Below, one piece after another: positions 54,788-62,907 of a stretch of DNA of 64,000 nucleotides (within the stretch, counting starts at the first letter, position 1; every line of letters begins with the position of its first letter). The translations under genes were made by a program, and so were the position numbers. Origin of the DNA: Flavimarina sp. Hel_I_48 (lineage in GTDB: Bacteria; Bacteroidota; Bacteroidia; Flavobacteriales; Flavobacteriaceae). The DNA lies in the NCBI RefSeq assembly GCF_000733945.1, contig NZ_JPOL01000002.1, forward strand, positions 1,551,001 to 1,615,000, written 5' to 3'. Below the pieces are notes generated by a model, which saw nothing but the letters and a program-made list of their open reading frames with translations, was not told where the DNA came from and did not search any database.

Positions 54788-56041
54788 TTATTGGCTTATT
54801 TTTTTAAACAGTACACAAGCATTGTGCCCACCAAATCCAAAAGTATTGCTCATGGCTACGTTAACTTCTCTCTTTTGCGCTTTGTTGAGTGTCAAATTAA
54901 GGGAAGGGTCGATGTCGGGATCTACCGTATTATGGTTGATTGTGGGAGGTACAATACCGTGCTTCATCGCTAAAATGGATGCGATTGCCTCAATGGCACC
55001 CGCAGCACCCAGCAAATGCCCGGTCATTGATTTTGTGGAGTTGATATTGATATTTTTTGCATGCTCCCCAAAAACATTGGTTATTGCTTTAAGCTCTGCA
55101 ACATCGCCCAGCGAGGTAGAGGTACCATGTGTATTGATGGCATCTACTTCCTCTGGTTTCATATTCGCATCGCGAAGGCAATTTTGCATGACCCGCTCCA
55201 CGCCTATTCCATCAGGATGCGGTGCCGTCATGTGATACGCATCACTGGACAAACCACCGCCCACAACTTCAGCATAGATTTTTGCGCCACGTGCTTTGGC
55301 ATGCTCGTATTCTTCCAGGATAAGTGCACCTGCACCTTCTCCCAATACAAAACCGTCGCGTGTGGCATCAAAAGGCCTGGAAGCCGTTTCTGGACTTTCG
55401 TTACGCGTAGACAGTGCGTGCATGGCGTTAAAGCCACCCATTCCTGCCAATGTAACCGCAGCTTCACTACCACCTGAGACTATGATATCACAATGACCCA
55501 GCCTAATATAATTAAGCGCGTCTATCATAGCATTGGCAGCAGAGGCACATGCAGAGACCGTGGTATAGTTGGGCCCCATAAAACCATGTTTGATAGAGAT
55601 ATTGCCCGGGGCGATATCTGCGATCATCTTTGGAATAAAAAATGGGTTGAAACGTGGTGTACCATCACCTGCGGCAAAGTTGAGCACTTCGTCCTGAAAG
55701 GTTTCCAGACCGCCTATACCGGCGCCCCAGATCACCCCAACACGAAATTTATCTACCGTATCCATATCAAAACCGGCATCAGCGATCGCCTGGTCTGATG
55801 AGACCATGGCATACTGAGCAAACCTATCAAGTTTGCGCGCTTCTTTGCGGTCAAAATGTGCCAGCGGATCAAAGTTCTTAAGTTCGCAAGCGAATTTTGT
55901 CTTGAACTTTTCGGCATCAAAATAGGTAATTGGGGCGCACCCGCTCTTACCAGAACGCAGACCGTCCCAATATTCATCAATATTGTTACCGATAGGCGTC
56001 AACGCTCCAAGGCCTGTTACTACAACTCGCTTTAACTCCAT
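54788..56041 (-). CDS. fabF: 3-oxoacyl-[acyl-carrier-protein] synthase II
   Basis: It catalyses chain-elongating condensation in fatty acid synthesis. The 417-residue protein has the active cysteine in TVSACASAAN (Cys165) and the two histidines in NTHGTSTSLGD and SMTGHLLGAAGAIE, the Cys-His-His triad of KAS II. The C-terminus SNTFGFGGHNACVLF is standard. It lies 19 bp after acpP on the same strand, as in many bacteria. The rnc reading frame starts a few bases after its stop. Confidence 0.96.
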   Translation of the reverse strand: MELKRVVVTGLGALTPIGNNIDEYWDGLRSGKSGCAPITYFDAEKFKTKFACELKNFDPLAHFDRKEARKLDRFAQYAMVSSDQAIADAGFDMDTVDKFRVGVIWGAGIGGLETFQDEVLNFAAGDGTPRFNPFFIPKMIADIAPGNISIKHGFMGPNYTTVSACASAANAMIDALNYIRLGHCDIIVSGGSEAAVTLAGMGGFNAMHALSTRNESPETASRPFDATRDGFVLGEGAGALILEEYEHAKARGAKIYAEVVGGGLSSDAYHMTAPHPDGIGVERVMQNCLRDANMKPEEVDAINTHGTSTSLGDVAELKAITNVFGEHAKNININSTKSMTGHLLGAAGAIEAIASILAMKHGIVPPTINHNTVDPDIDPSLNLTLNKAQKREVNVAMSNTFGFGGHNACVLFKKISQ

Positions 56042-56060
56042 AAAATGCTTGGTTGGCTGT

Positions 56061-56294
56061 TTACTTTGCGTTTTCGATATAGGTTATTGCTTGACCTACA
56101 GTCGCAATGTTTTCAGCTTGATCATCTGGGATCTGGATATCAAATTCCTTTTCAAATTCCATGATGAGTTCTACTGTATCTAGTGAGTCTGCTCCCAGAT
56201 CGTTTGTGAAGCTTGCTTCTGCTACGACCTCGTTCTCGTCAACTCCTAATTTATCAACGATAATGGCTTTTACTCTTGATGCAATGTCTGACAT
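56061..56294 (-). CDS. acpP: Acyl carrier protein
   Basis: The 77-residue acidic protein carries acyl chains on a phosphopantetheine attached to Ser37 in the [11 protein letters not shown] motif. The sequence is full length and typical. It is the first gene of an acpP-fabF pair. A -7 box lies about 32 bp upstream on the same strand. Confidence 0.97.
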   Translation of the reverse strand: MSDIASRVKAIIVDKLGVDENEVVAEASFTNDLGADSLDTVELIMEFEKEFDIQIPDDQAENIATVGQAITYIENAK

Positions 56295-56325
56295 AATCTT
56301 AAATTTTAAATTTTTATTTAGGTGG

Positions 56326-56333
56326 CAAAAATA
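56326..56333 (-). promoter_or_regulatory. Bacteroidota -7 box before acpP
   Basis: On the minus strand TATTTTTG matches TAnnTTTG; it lies 32 bp before the acpP ATG. A TTG at the usual -33 distance is not evident (the nearest upstream is about 31 bp away). Confidence 0.45.
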
Positions 56334-56465
56334 GCAAACTTTACCTTACGACCATTCTAAAGGTCAAAAATGTGAGGTAATTTAAGTATTTTAAATTGAT
56401 TTTTTATTTAAATGTACTTTAAAAACACAATTATAAACTGTTGCTTTGCACTGCAAATCCTACCT

Positions 56466-57041
56466 ATGAGCCCTACTAAACGCATCGTTATATTTGCCTC
56501 CGGAAATGGCACAAATGCCCAGCGCATTATTGAGTATTTTAGCTCAAAACCGGTTGAAATAGCCCTTATTTTGACCAATAAACCTTCCGCTAAAGTGCTT
56601 AAAAGAGCAGATAATCTCAACATAAGCGCCATTTGTTTTAACCGGAAATCATTTTACGATACAAATCAGGTACTGGCGATTCTACAGGAAATAAAACCGA
56701 ATTTAATCGTTTTAGCCGGTTTTTTGTGGCTTTTCCCAGAAAATATCCTAAAAGCTTTTCCAGATAAGGTTATCAATATTCACCCGGCGCTGCTACCAGA
56801 TTTTGGCGGCAAGGGTATGTATGGCGATCGGGTACACCAAGCAGTGATTGCTTCGGCCAAGAAAGAATCTGGCATTACCATACATTATGTTAGCCGTGAG
56901 TATGACAAGGGAAATATTATTTTTCAGGCAAAAACAGCTATTGAGGAGGGAGAAACGCCAGAAACCCTGGCAGAAAAAATTCATGCGTTGGAATATGAAC
57001 ATTTCCCCATAGTAATCGAAAAACTGCTGAAAGAGAGGTAA
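56466..57041 (+). CDS. purN: Phosphoribosylglycinamide formyltransferase
   Basis: It formylates GAR with 10-formyl-THF in purine synthesis. ATG 56466 (MSPTKRIVIFASGNGTNA) is preferred; the frame is open to 56412 but the added 18 residues are not family-like. The glycine loop ASGNGTNAQ and the catalytic region INIHPALLPDFGGKGMYG (Asn-His) are intact, with the later Asp in the HYVSREYDKGNIIFQ segment. At 191 residues it is full length. It is divergent from acpP, a common Bacteroidota arrangement. Confidence 0.93.
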   Translation: MSPTKRIVIFASGNGTNAQRIIEYFSSKPVEIALILTNKPSAKVLKRADNLNISAICFNRKSFYDTNQVLAILQEIKPNLIVLAGFLWLFPENILKAFPDKVINIHPALLPDFGGKGMYGDRVHQAVIASAKKESGITIHYVSREYDKGNIIFQAKTAIEEGETPETLAEKIHALEYEHFPIVIEKLLKER

Positions 57042-57304
57042 AATGGGTTGCAGGTTGCTAAATATAAAATTTGCTTTTAGCTTTCAACTCGAAAAAGCTT
57101 CAAAAGTTCCTCTCCATAAACCTGCATCCCGACGAGTATTCGATAGGAATGCACAATGCCGAGGGCGGAGTGTTTTAACGCAAATTTGATTGAAAGATTT
57201 CCGCAGATTGCTAAAAAGGCAATTGGATTTAGAAAACGCTTGAAATTCTGTCAAAATATATCCTGAGTTTGTCGAAGTGCAGAAATGAAAAACTTAAATT
57301 ATCT
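57042..57304. other. Intergenic DNA between purN and rnhA with a common short motif
   Basis: It holds no gene I can support. The segment around 57130-57175 is locally GC-richer (CCCGACGAGTATTCGATAGG, then CCGAGGGCGGAGTG). TCCTGAGTTTGTCGAAGTGC at 57261-57280 resembles a CTGAGCTTGTCGAAG-like element seen scattered in many genomes, as I recall. No promoter box stands out. Confidence 0.4.
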
Positions 57305-57937
57305 ATGGCTAAAAAAGAAAAATTCTATGTGATCTGGCAGGGCAAAAAGCCTGGTATCTATAATAAATGGGCAGATTGTAAAGCCATGATCGCCGGTTTT
57401 AAGGGTGCGCAGTACAAAAGTTTTTCTTCTTTTGCGGAAGCAAAAAAAGCCTATAATGGCAATTTTTCTGATTTTAAGAGCAAAAAATCACCTAAAACGG
57501 TAGATAAAGCACTATTGGCAAAAATAGGCCAACCCAATTATAACAGTATTTCGGTAGATGCCGCCTCTAGTGGAAACCCAGGGATTATGGAATATCAGGG
57601 CGTGGATACCAAATCAAAAAAAGTACTTTTTAAACTGGGGCCTTTTCAGCAAGGAACGAACAACGTGGGGGAATTCCTGGCGCTCGTGCACGGACTCGCA
57701 TTTCTCAAAAAACACGACAGCGATCGTATTATTTACACAGACTCGCGGACGGCCATGAGTTGGGTGCGCAAAAAAACCTGTAGGACCACACTTAAGGAAT
57801 CTGCGAAGAACAAACCAGTATTTGATCTTGTGCGACGCGCAGAAACATGGCTAAATACAAACGAATATACTACGGTTATCGTAAAATGGGAAACAAAGGT
57901 ATGGGGGGAAATTCCGGCAGATTTTGGGAGGAAGTAG
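57305..57937 (+). CDS. rnhA: Ribonuclease HI with N-terminal viroplasmin-like domain
   Basis: It cleaves RNA in RNA-DNA hybrids. ATG 57305 (MAKKEKFYVIWQGKKPG) is the natural start. The first 45 or so residues are a caulimovirus viroplasmin-like hybrid-binding domain (WQGKKPGIYNKWADCKAMI, KGAQYKSFSSFAEA). The RNase H fold follows from about residue 80, with SVDAASSGNPG (first Asp), NNVGEFLALVHGL (Glu) and IYTDSRTAMSWV (second Asp). The protein has 210 residues. It is monocistronic in this window. Confidence 0.9.
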   Translation: MAKKEKFYVIWQGKKPGIYNKWADCKAMIAGFKGAQYKSFSSFAEAKKAYNGNFSDFKSKKSPKTVDKALLAKIGQPNYNSISVDAASSGNPGIMEYQGVDTKSKKVLFKLGPFQQGTNNVGEFLALVHGLAFLKKHDSDRIIYTDSRTAMSWVRKKTCRTTLKESAKNKPVFDLVRRAETWLNTNEYTTVIVKWETKVWGEIPADFGRK

Positions 57938-58108
57938 ATTGCCCTTATGTAAATGAACCATTACGTTGTGCTGAATTTATTTTAGCACTGCACAAACCGC
58001 ACCACCTGTGAATCCCTGAAATAATTTCTTAGTGACGTTCTAAAATTCAACATAAAAACCTGTAAGTTTTGACTTTAAAATCGTCCTAATATTCCCATTA
58101 CATTATCA

Positions 58109-58116
58109 TATCTTTG
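58109..58116 (+). promoter_or_regulatory. Bacteroidota -7 box before the PfkB kinase gene
   Basis: TATCTTTG matches TAnnTTTG and ends 14 bp before the ATG. A TTG exists at 58069 but is 37 bp away. Confidence 0.45.
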
Positions 58117-58130
58117 CAAAAAATTTCTGG

Positions 58131-59057
58131 ATGAATAAATTAGTGATTGTGGGCACCTGCGCCTTTGATGAGATTGAATCCCCTTCTGGCAAAAGCGGCC
58201 GTATTTTAGGCGGAGCTGCAACGTTCATAGGGCTTGCGGCATCAAATTTTGATGTAGATCCCGCCATTGTTTCTATTGTGGGAGAAGATTTTCCGCAGGA
58301 AAATATTGACCTTTTAAAGAATAAAGGCATCAATATGGATGGTCTCGAGGTGGTAAAAGGTGGAAAGACCTTTTTCTGGAAAGGTAAATATCACAATGAC
58401 CTCAACACCCGCGACACTTTAGTTACTGAGCTTAACACATTAGCTGATTTTCAGCCCCAGGTTCCCAAAGAGTACAAGGATGCCGAAATCGTGATGCTGG
58501 GCAACCTGCACCCCATGGTTCAGCTTTCTGTTTTACAGCAAATGGATGCCAAACCAAAACTTGCCATTTTGGATACCATGAACTTCTGGATGGACAGCGC
58601 GCTTGAAGATCTAAAAAAAGTAATCGCAGAAGTTGATGTGATCACCATTAATGACGAGGAGGCGCGTCAATTGAGCGGTGAATACTCCCTGGTTACGGCT
58701 GCAAAAAAAATCCATGAGATGGGACCTCGCTTTGTGGTGATCAAAAAAGGAGAACATGGCGCCCTGTTGTTTGAAGGTGACGACATCTTTTTTGCCCCTG
58801 CCCTGCCTTTAGAAGAAGTTTTTGACCCTACAGGCGCCGGCGATACTTTTGCTGGTGGTTTTGCAGGTTATTTGTGCCAGACGGATGATTTATCGTTTGA
58901 TAATATGAAGCGCGCCGTAATTCACGGTTCCAATCTCGCTTCTTTTTGTGTAGAGAAATTTGGCACAGAACGTATGCAGGACCTCAGCGAAAAAGAATTG
59001 ACAAAAAGGCTGTTGCGCTTTAAAAAGTTAACACAGTTCGACATAGAAGTATCTTAA
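58131..59057 (+). CDS. PfkB-family sugar/nucleoside kinase
   Basis: The 308-residue protein has the ribokinase-fold signatures: N-terminal GGAATFIGLAASNF (about 28-41) and C-terminal DPTGAGDTFAGGFAGYL (about 233-249), whose Asp is the catalytic base. The substrate cannot be told; adenosine, sugar or a ketogluconate are possible. It directly precedes the PurF-type gene, with a terminator between them, so shared purine or ribose metabolism is an inference only. Confidence 0.88.
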   Translation: MNKLVIVGTCAFDEIESPSGKSGRILGGAATFIGLAASNFDVDPAIVSIVGEDFPQENIDLLKNKGINMDGLEVVKGGKTFFWKGKYHNDLNTRDTLVTELNTLADFQPQVPKEYKDAEIVMLGNLHPMVQLSVLQQMDAKPKLAILDTMNFWMDSALEDLKKVIAEVDVITINDEEARQLSGEYSLVTAAKKIHEMGPRFVVIKKGEHGALLFEGDDIFFAPALPLEEVFDPTGAGDTFAGGFAGYLCQTDDLSFDNMKRAVIHGSNLASFCVEKFGTERMQDLSEKELTKRLLRFKKLTQFDIEVS

Positions 59058-59062
59058 ACGTT

Positions 59063-59093
59063 TTCGCCCCAACTTTTTGGGGCGAATTTTATT
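59063..59093 (+). terminator. Rho-independent terminator after the PfkB kinase
   Basis: TTCGCCCC (59063-59070) pairs with GGGGCGAA (59079-59086) around an AACTTTTT loop; TTTT follows. The PurF gene starts only 10 bp later, so its promoter probably overlaps the kinase gene, or the terminator is leaky. Confidence 0.85.
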
Positions 59094-59102
59094 TATAGCA
59101 TT

Positions 59103-61001
59103 ATGAGCGATGCCATTAAGCATGAGTGTGGTATATCAGTAATACGCCTACTGAAGCCTTTAGAATATTATAAGGAAAAATATGGGAGCGCCTTTTACGG
59201 TGTGAACAAAATGTACCTTATGATGGAAAAGCAACATAACCGTGGTCAGGACGGTGCTGGCTTTGCAAGTATAAAGTTAGATACTGAACCTGGGGAACGG
59301 TACATAAGCAGGCAGCGCTCTGTTGCCCAGCAGCCCATACAGGATATTTTTGCGCAGATCAATTCGCGCATCAATGAAACCCTTGCTGAACATCCTGAAT
59401 ATGCAGATAATGTAGCCCTTCAGAAAAAGCATGTTCCCTATATAGGCGAACTTTTGCTGGGCCATGTACGCTACGGAACCTTCGGAAAAAACAGTGTGGA
59501 AAGCGTTCACCCGTTTTTGCGCCAGAACAACTGGATGCACCGTAACCTTATTGTGGCCGGTAACTTTAATATGACCAATGTTCACCAACTCTTTGATAAG
59601 TTGGTAGAACTGGGTCAACATCCCAAAGAAAAGGCAGATACCATTACCGTAATGGAAAAAATAGGCCATTTTCTGGATGATGCAGTAGCTAAACTTTACA
59701 AAAAGCTAAAAAAAGAAGGATATTCAAAGCAGCAGGCCACCCCGCTTATCGCAGAGCGCCTCAACATAAAAAAAATATTGAGAAAAGCCGCCCGTGACTG
59801 GGATGGCGGTTACGCCATGGCCGGTCTTTTAGGCCACGGCGATTCATTTGTACTGCGTGATCCCGCAGGCATACGCCCCGTTTATTATTACCGCGATGAA
59901 GAAGTAGTCGTTGTAGCGAGCGAACGTCCTGTTATTCAAACCGTATTCAATGCGCCTTTTGAAGAAGTACAGGAACTGGATCCTGGACATGCGCTCATTA
60001 TTAAGAAAAGCGGGGAATCTTCCATAGAAGAAATACAGGTGCCGCTTGAAAGAAAAGCATGTTCTTTTGAGCGTATTTATTTTTCCCGAGGAAGCGATGC
60101 CGAAATTTATCAAGAGCGTAAAGAATTGGGTCGTTTATTAATGCCCGAAGTTCTTAAAGAAATAAACCACGATACGCAAAACACCGTATTTAGTTTTATA
60201 CCAAACACCGCAGAAACTTCTTTCTACGGAATGGTCGAAGCGGCGCAGGTAGAACTTGACGAACAAAAAACCGCGGAAATTCTGGCCAACAGGGATACCC
60301 TGGATAAAAAAGGGCTACAGAACATCCTTAACCTCAAACTGCGTACAGAAAAAATCGCCATTAAGGATGTAAAATTACGCACTTTTATTACTGAAGACAG
60401 CAGCCGCGACGATCTTGTGGCCCACGTATATGATGTCACCTATGGCGTGGTAAAACCTACAGACAATCTTGTTATTATTGATGACAGTATTGTGAGGGGT
60501 ACAACCTTGAAGAAAAGTATTATCAAAATGCTTTCACGCCTTAATCCCAAAAAGATCGTGGTGGTATCTTCTGCACCGCAAATACGCTATCCTGATTGTT
60601 ATGGTATAGATATGGCAAAATTGCAGGATTTTATTGCATTCCGCGCAGCGGTAGATCTTTTACGGGATAATGACCAACTCGATACTATAAAACGCGTTTA
60701 TGATAAATGCTGTGAACAGGTAGCATATAAAGATAAAGATGTAAAAAATTACGTCAAAGAAATCTACGATCCCTTCACAGATGAACAGATCTCTGCTAAA
60801 ATCGCCCAACTACTGAAAACTGAAAACAATGGTCCAGAGGTAAGCGTTATTTATCAGAAGGTAGAGAATTTACACAAAGCCTGTCCTAAAAATCTAGGCG
60901 ACTGGTATTTTACGGGAGATTACCCTACCCACGGAGGTAATAGGGTAGTTAACAGAGCTTTTATGAATTATTATGAAGGAAACGATAACCGAGCCTATTA
61001 A
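59103..61001 (+). CDS. purF: Amidophosphoribosyltransferase, long Bacteroidota form
   Basis: It starts purine synthesis by making phosphoribosylamine from PRPP and glutamine. The N-terminal nucleophile is Cys9 after a short leader (MSDAIKHE, then CGISV). The glutaminase part includes QHNRGQDGAGFA and GHVRYGTFG, and the phosphoribosyltransferase part VIIDDSIVRGTT. At 632 residues it is longer than the classical 470-510 residue enzyme; there are insertions around residues 80-110 and in the C-terminal third, which I believe are typical of a Bacteroidota class. A typical phylum-level variant is likelier than a new enzyme. Confidence 0.87.
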   Translation: MSDAIKHECGISVIRLLKPLEYYKEKYGSAFYGVNKMYLMMEKQHNRGQDGAGFASIKLDTEPGERYISRQRSVAQQPIQDIFAQINSRINETLAEHPEYADNVALQKKHVPYIGELLLGHVRYGTFGKNSVESVHPFLRQNNWMHRNLIVAGNFNMTNVHQLFDKLVELGQHPKEKADTITVMEKIGHFLDDAVAKLYKKLKKEGYSKQQATPLIAERLNIKKILRKAARDWDGGYAMAGLLGHGDSFVLRDPAGIRPVYYYRDEEVVVVASERPVIQTVFNAPFEEVQELDPGHALIIKKSGESSIEEIQVPLERKACSFERIYFSRGSDAEIYQERKELGRLLMPEVLKEINHDTQNTVFSFIPNTAETSFYGMVEAAQVELDEQKTAEILANRDTLDKKGLQNILNLKLRTEKIAIKDVKLRTFITEDSSRDDLVAHVYDVTYGVVKPTDNLVIIDDSIVRGTTLKKSIIKMLSRLNPKKIVVVSSAPQIRYPDCYGIDMAKLQDFIAFRAAVDLLRDNDQLDTIKRVYDKCCEQVAYKDKDVKNYVKEIYDPFTDEQISAKIAQLLKTENNGPEVSVIYQKVENLHKACPKNLGDWYFTGDYPTHGGNRVVNRAFMNYYEGNDNRAY

Positions 61002-61139
61002 AACCTTTCTAAATGGATTTTTGTGTAGTACAACAAATATTCAGGCAGTTGGTCTAAAATGTTTTTTAACCAGACAAAACCTACATTATATTAGCAACAC
61101 CATAGCATAAGTAGGTTAAGTTCATGGTAGATTTGGGAC

Positions 61140-61168
61140 AAAAAGGTGGATCTTTCCACCTTTTTTTT
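61140..61168 (+). terminator. Rho-independent terminator of purF
   Basis: AAAAA, then GGTGGA (61145-61150) pairs with TCCACC (61155-61160) around TCTT, followed by eight T. It is the seed of the repeat family A copies that follow. Confidence 0.88.
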
Positions 61169-61920
61169 GTGCCAAATCGTAATGGGTGGCGAGCAGCTAC
61201 AATTAAGCTCTATATAAAAATGCCGTGCGAGCCGCTTAGCCAATACCTCAAGATCTTTCCACCTTTTTTTGTGCCAAATCGTAATGGGTGGCGAGCAGCT
61301 ACAATTAAGCTCTATATAACAGATGCCGTGCGAGCCGCTTAGCCCAACCTCAAGATCTTTCCACCTTTTCTTTGTGCCAAATCGTAATGGGTGGCGAACT
61401 TATATAATTACTTTTCGGTTCTTTTATTGTTTTGGGCGTTTCCCTGCGGGTCGGGCTTTACGTTGTAATCTTTTTGCTCGTACCTCACAAAAAGGATTTT
61501 CGCTACAATCCCTAACGCAAAATTAGTTTCTTGGTCATAGAGTAGTTTTTTTGAACCATTTCTCTAGGTCTAAAGTATTTAATTTGGGGCTGCACTATAC
61601 TCCATATCTTCAGATCTTTCCACCTTTTTTTTGTGCCAAATCGTAATGGGTGGCGAACTCTTTAATTGCTCTTCAATTCATTTATTGTTATTGGGCGTTT
61701 CCCTGCGGGTCGGGCTTTACGTTGTAATCTTTTTGCTCGTACCTCACAAAAAGGATTTTCGCTACAATCCCTAACGCAAAATTAGTTTCTTGGTCATAGA
61801 GTAGTTTTTTTGAACCATTTCTCTAGGTCTAAAGTATTTAATTTGGGGCTGCACTATACTCCATATCTTCAGATCTTTCCACCTTTTTTTTGTGCCAAAT
61901 CGTAATGGGTGGCGAACTCT
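61149..61920 (+). repeat. Five copies of repeat family A
   Basis: A segment starting GATCTTTCCACC, with a T run, GTGCCAAATCG and TAATGGGTGGCGA, begins at 61149, 61252, 61354, 61613 and 61872. The first three are spaced 103 and 102 bp and share GCAGCTACAATTAAGCTC and GCCGTGCGAGCCGCTTAGCC; the last three are spaced 259 bp and are interleaved with family B copies. No protein-coding role is evident. Confidence 0.88.
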
Positions 61921-62036
61921 TTAATTGCTCTTCAATTCATTTATTGTTATTGGGCGTTTCCCTGCGGGTCGGGCTTTACGTTGTAATCTTTTTGCTCGTA
62001 CCTCACAAAAAGGATTTTCGCTACAATCCCTAACGT
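61434..62036 (-). repeat. Three inverted copies of structured repeat family B
   Basis: Copies at 61434-61518, 61693-61777 and 61952-62036 have a strict period of 259 bp. On the minus strand each reads GCGTTAGGGATTG...CAGGGAAACGCCC like the six copies at 7113-7860, with the same GGATT/AATCC and CTTTTTG/CAAAAAG arms. The one nearest the sod gene has ACGTT instead of GCGTT at its outer end. The two right-hand 259-bp units are almost identical, pointing to recent duplication. Sequence before 61140 and at 62037-62083 shows no gene. Confidence 0.92.
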
Positions 62037-62083
62037 AAATTTCGTTTCCAGATAATAATTTGAATAAAAAGCCTGGAAGAAAT

Positions 62084-62115
62084 AAAAAAGCCTGATCACA
62101 AAATGACCAGGCTTT
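62084..62115 (-). terminator. Rho-independent terminator of the superoxide dismutase gene
   Basis: AAAGCCTG (minus strand, 62115-62108) pairs with CAGGCTTT (62094-62087), extendable past a mismatch by TCA/TGA, and is followed by a run of T on the minus strand. It lies 24 bp after the sod stop. Confidence 0.82.
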
Positions 62116-62138
62116 GATATCATAAAAAAAAATTCTTC

Positions 62139-62747
62139 TTATTTATTATTCGCAAAACGCTTAGAAACTTCTTGCCAGTTTACTACTTCCCAAAAAGCTT
62201 CAATATATTTAGGACGCTCATTTTGATAATTTAAGTAATACGCATGTTCCCAAACATCAAGACCTAAAATAGGTGTCCCGCCACAACCAGTATCTGGCAT
62301 TAGTGGATTGTCTTGATTTGGTGTAGAGCAGATTTCCACTTTACCACCTTCCTGAACACACAACCACGCCCATCCTGAACCAAATCTTGTTCCAGCAGCT
62401 TCGGTAAATTTAGATTTGAAATCTTCAAAGGAACCAAAAGCCTTATCGATAGCGGTTGCAAGATCGCCTTCAGGCTTTCCACCACCATTTGGGCTCATTA
62501 CTTCCCAAAAAAGGCTATGGTTGTAAAAACCACCACCGTTGTTACGTACTGCTTTGTTTTGCATATCCAGGTTCCCAAGGATATTTTCAATTGATTTTCC
62601 TTCTAGATCTGTTCCTTCAATTGCAGCATTCAATTTTTTTGTATATCCGCCATGGTGCTTGTCATGATGTATTTCCATGGTCTTTGCATCAATATGCGGG
62701 GTTAGCGCGTCAAATGCGTATTTTAATTTCGGTAATTCAAAAGCCAT
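62139..62747 (-). CDS. Superoxide dismutase, Fe/Mn family
   Basis: It disproportionates superoxide. The 202-residue protein carries the four metal ligands expected: His27 (MEIHHDKHH), His77 (FYNHSLFW), and the Asp and His of LDVWEHAYY. The sequence [17 protein letters not shown] at the N-terminus is standard. Fe versus Mn preference cannot be decided from the pattern with confidence. It is divergent from the helicase gene; a -7 box is 36 bp upstream. Confidence 0.95.
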   Translation of the reverse strand: MAFELPKLKYAFDALTPHIDAKTMEIHHDKHHGGYTKKLNAAIEGTDLEGKSIENILGNLDMQNKAVRNNGGGFYNHSLFWEVMSPNGGGKPEGDLATAIDKAFGSFEDFKSKFTEAAGTRFGSGWAWLCVQEGGKVEICSTPNQDNPLMPDTGCGGTPILGLDVWEHAYYLNYQNERPKYIEAFWEVVNWQEVSKRFANNK

Positions 62748-62782
62748 TATAGTATGATTTTGATTAATATTCAGTTGTCATT

Positions 62783-62790
62783 CAAATTTA
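62783..62790 (-). promoter_or_regulatory. Bacteroidota -7 box before superoxide dismutase
   Basis: On the minus strand TAAATTTG matches TAnnTTTG; it lies 36 bp before the sod ATG. The nearest TTG is only 12 bp upstream, so the -33 box is uncertain. Confidence 0.4.
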
Positions 62791-62907
62791 AGCAAACACC
62801 TGCAAGGAAGCGGGCTATCTTGTGTTATAAATGTCTTAAGGTTTAGCTGGCCGTCTAAATGAAATATTCTGGTTTAGTCTAAATCTGGTTTTTAGTATCT
62901 TCGGGCA

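Noticed and set aside
59103..61001. PurF gene as a novel fusion
   Set aside because: All motifs of the two domains are in the normal order; the extra length is, as far as I recall, common to a Bacteroidota class of the enzyme.
61124..61526. Two small plus-strand open frames (72 and 67 codons) with a repeated FFVPNRNGWR peptide
   Set aside because: They arise from translating the tandem DNA repeats of family A and have no independent sign of coding.
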